From Mycolicibacterium fluoranthenivorans (GTDB lineage: Bacteria; Actinomycetota; Actinomycetes; Mycobacteriales; Mycobacteriaceae), in the NCBI RefSeq assembly GCF_011758805.1, contig NZ_JAANOW010000001.1:3348001-3412000 (forward strand): 64,000 nt of DNA, in the 5' to 3' direction. The notes under the pieces were generated by a model. It was not told the DNA's origin, ran no database searches, and saw nothing but the letters and a program-made list of their open reading frames with translations. The position numbers were made by a program, and so were the translations under genes. Positions 62,540 to 64,000 of the stretch are shown here, one piece after another. Each line of letters begins with the position of its first letter. Position 1 is the stretch's first letter.

Positions 62540-63463
62540 TCAATCGGCGGCCGCGACATCGTCGAGAAGCTGGCTGAAGTCGGGCCCGGTGAACTCCGCC
62601 ACGGCCGCCTCATAGCGCTGCATGGCCCATTCCCAGAAGTCGAATTCCAGCTCACTGGAACCGTTCTGGATACATCCCCACAATGTCCAGCCGTACTGGG
62701 AAACCGTGCCCTGCAAGCGGGCCCGGGCCAGCTTGTGCCGAAGGGACCGCCCGTAATACGCGGTGACGAGCTCTTCGAGCTGATCCAGCGAGAGCCGGCA
62801 TTCGCGCCAGATGTTGCCCAGTTCGAAACACGGGTCGTTGTTACCGGAGTACTCGTAGTCGATGATCCAGATCTGCTCTGGACCCTGGACGAAGTTGGCG
62901 GCCAGCAGGTCGTTGTTGCACGGTACCGTCGCGGTGTCCGCGGCCCGGAGCGCCCGGCGGATGTCGTCGAACCGGCCGGCGTGGTCCAGGTAATCTGCCG
63001 GGATGCGGAATCCGTTGTCCGTCACCACCTTCAGATAGCCGGTCTGCAGCGCGAACATGTCGAAGTCATTGCAGAACCGCGGCCCGGCGTGCAGTTTCCT
63101 GCAGCTCTGCGCGACCTTCGCCACCAGCCCCGGTCGTGCGAAATCCGTGTCGCGCAGGGCGTCGCCCTCGAGATAGCCGATCAGCAGGACACCCAGATCC
63201 GGGCGATAGTCCCACACCGGGGCCCCGACACCCGCCCGGTGCGCCGCGACGCTGTTGTGGAATTCGGCGTCCCGGTCGATGCCGAGCAGGTCACTGGAGG
63301 GACCCGAACACCGCGCGACGTACACCCCGTCGGCTGTGGTGATCTTGACGTTGCGATTGGTCAGCCCGCCCGGGAGGTCCTCGACGCGCCGGGGTCGACC
63401 GGACAACAGCGGTAGCGCGTCGAGTAGCGCATCGAGCGCAGCATCACCGAGCCGGTACGCCAT
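62540..63463 (-). CDS. Choline/ethanolamine-kinase-like phosphotransferase
   Basis: This 307-residue protein has the kinase-fold of choline kinases: GGLTNRNVKITTADGVYVAR in the N-lobe, the catalytic loop CNNDLLAANFV with the base aspartate, and the metal site IIDYEYSGNNDPCFELGN. The usual histidine before the Asn-Asp of this loop is an asparagine. It is the first gene of an operon with the dimethylglycine-dehydrogenase-like protein, which points to methylated amines such as choline or betaine-related compounds. The ATG at 63463 starts MAYRLGDAAL. Confidence 0.85.
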   Translation of the reverse strand: MAYRLGDAALDALLDALPLLSGRPRRVEDLPGGLTNRNVKITTADGVYVARCSGPSSDLLGIDRDAEFHNSVAAHRAGVGAPVWDYRPDLGVLLIGYLEGDALRDTDFARPGLVAKVAQSCRKLHAGPRFCNDFDMFALQTGYLKVVTDNGFRIPADYLDHAGRFDDIRRALRAADTATVPCNNDLLAANFVQGPEQIWIIDYEYSGNNDPCFELGNIWRECRLSLDQLEELVTAYYGRSLRHKLARARLQGTVSQYGWTLWGCIQNGSSELEFDFWEWAMQRYEAAVAEFTGPDFSQLLDDVAAAD

Positions 63464-63500
63464 CGCTCGAACATAACGACTTCCGCGACGGCGCGCGCCC

Positions 63501-64000
63501 TTAATCGAGTCCGAGCAGTTCCCGGCGCAACAGGTGCATGGCCACCGTGGTGGCGCGCTCGCGGACATCGCTTCGGTTACCGGGCAGTCGCAGCGTCCTG
63601 GTCAGCGGCTCACGGCCGGTCAGTGCCACGCTGAAACACACGGTGCCGACCGGCTTGTCGTCCGAACCGCCGCCCGGCCCCGCGATACCGGTGATGCCGA
63701 CAGCGGTATCCGCGCCGAACCGGCTGAGCGCACCCTGCGCCATGGCGATCGCCACCGGTTCGGATACCGCTCCGTGGGCGGCGATCAGCTCGGCATCCAC
63801 CCCGAGCAGGTCCACCTTGGCCTCGTTGGAATACGACACCACACCCCCGGCCAGGTATGCCGAGGAGCCGGCGCGGTCGGCCAGCCGCGCGGCCAGCATG
63901 CCCGCCGTGCAGGATTCCGCGGTGGCGATGGTGCGCCCGGCGAGCAGCGCCGCGATCTGTTCGTCGATCAACGCGCCGTCCTCGGAGAACAACTCGCGTG
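63501..64000 (-). CDS. cinA: CinA / nicotinamide-nucleotide amidohydrolase (C-terminal part, N-terminus outside window)
   Basis: The visible part is the CinA C-terminal domain: [20 protein letters not shown] with the nucleophile region, [40 protein letters not shown], and [20 protein letters not shown] at the end. This domain deamidates nicotinamide mononucleotide in NAD recycling. The frame is open to the window edge, so the N-terminal pyrophosphatase-like domain is probably present beyond it, although stand-alone C-terminal forms exist. It lies 37 bases before the kinase gene on the same strand. Confidence 0.88.
   Translation of the reverse strand, partial: RELFSEDGALIDEQIAALLAGRTIATAESCTAGMLAARLADRAGSSAYLAGGVVSYSNEAKVDLLGVDAELIAAHGAVSEPVAIAMAQGALSRFGADTAVGITGIAGPGGGSDDKPVGTVCFSVALTGREPLTRTLRLPGNRSDVRERATTVAMHLLRRELLGLD

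Overview
The window reads as chromosomal DNA of a mycobacterium, most likely a fast-growing Mycolicibacterium-type species. The evidence is the high GC content with many GTG/TTG starts and a set of mycobacterial families: an antigen 85 mycolyltransferase, WS/DGAT, an MmpS/MmpL pair, two cutinases, an L,D-transpeptidase, a RipD homologue with its degenerate active site, and several F420-type luciferase-like enzymes. I see no prophage block, insertion sequence, CRISPR array, rRNA or tRNA. Genes are tightly packed on both strands, and many convergent pairs have stop codons that abut or overlap.

Layout. 1-5.9 kb: end of an L,D-transpeptidase, SRPBCC protein, ferritin-like protein, acyl-CoA dehydrogenase, FKBP lipoprotein, and a MOSC-reductase-ferredoxin fusion. 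6.0-7.1 kb: a ParD-like/zeta toxin-antitoxin pair behind a strong palindromic operator. 7.1-16.4 kb: MpaB-type protein with a divergent TetR regulator, sialate-esterase-like protein, cutinase, S4 protein, acyltransferase, aldolase, proline-rich exported protein, LLM oxidoreductase and PHB-depolymerase-type esterase. 16.4-18.2 kb: an AT-richer gap, then a phytanoyl-CoA-dioxygenase-like gene that runs antisense into a NYN-domain gene. 18.2-21.8 kb: AraC, VOC, DUF1801 and a short UvrA-like ATPase, all co-directional. 21.8-28.3 kb: FAD oxidoreductase, DUF4334 protein, methyltransferase, M48 protease, ripD, tpx, aminoglycoside-phosphotransferase-like kinase. 28.3-31.7 kb: a compact operon of phosphodiesterase-type protein, MenC-like protein without catalytic lysines, and P450. 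31.7-36.7 kb: second cutinase, MOSC protein, SGNH hydrolase, second acyltransferase, exported proteins.

37-41.3 kb is an envelope-export operon: mmpS, mmpL and two small exported proteins (DUF732, DUF5078), closed by a near-perfect terminator. 41.3-46 kb has two transporter/regulator divergent pairs (Bcr/CflA-type MFS with MarR; CynX/NimT-type MFS with FadR-type GntR), each with a palindrome between the genes, and an NlpC/P60 peptidase. 46-51.3 kb holds YaaA, an antigen 85 paralogue, WS/DGAT and a strongly Ala/Pro-rich exported protein. 51.3-57 kb holds a GNAT protein with a GyrA-like helical N-terminus, an amidohydrolase with a divergent AraC regulator, and an amidase. 57.3-60.1 kb is a hydrolase plus two LLM oxidoreductases in one operon. 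60.1-64 kb holds a dimethylglycine-dehydrogenase-like flavoprotein with a choline-kinase-like partner and the C-terminal part of cinA.

Themes are cell-envelope remodelling, flavin/F420/iron redox enzymes, and local one-gene/one-regulator units. The strongest candidates for new biology are the P450/MenC-like/phosphodiesterase operon, the ParD-like/zeta module with its operator, the AraC-VOC-DUF1801-UvrA operon and the GyrA-like/GNAT fusion. All product names come from reading motifs by eye; no database search was run.
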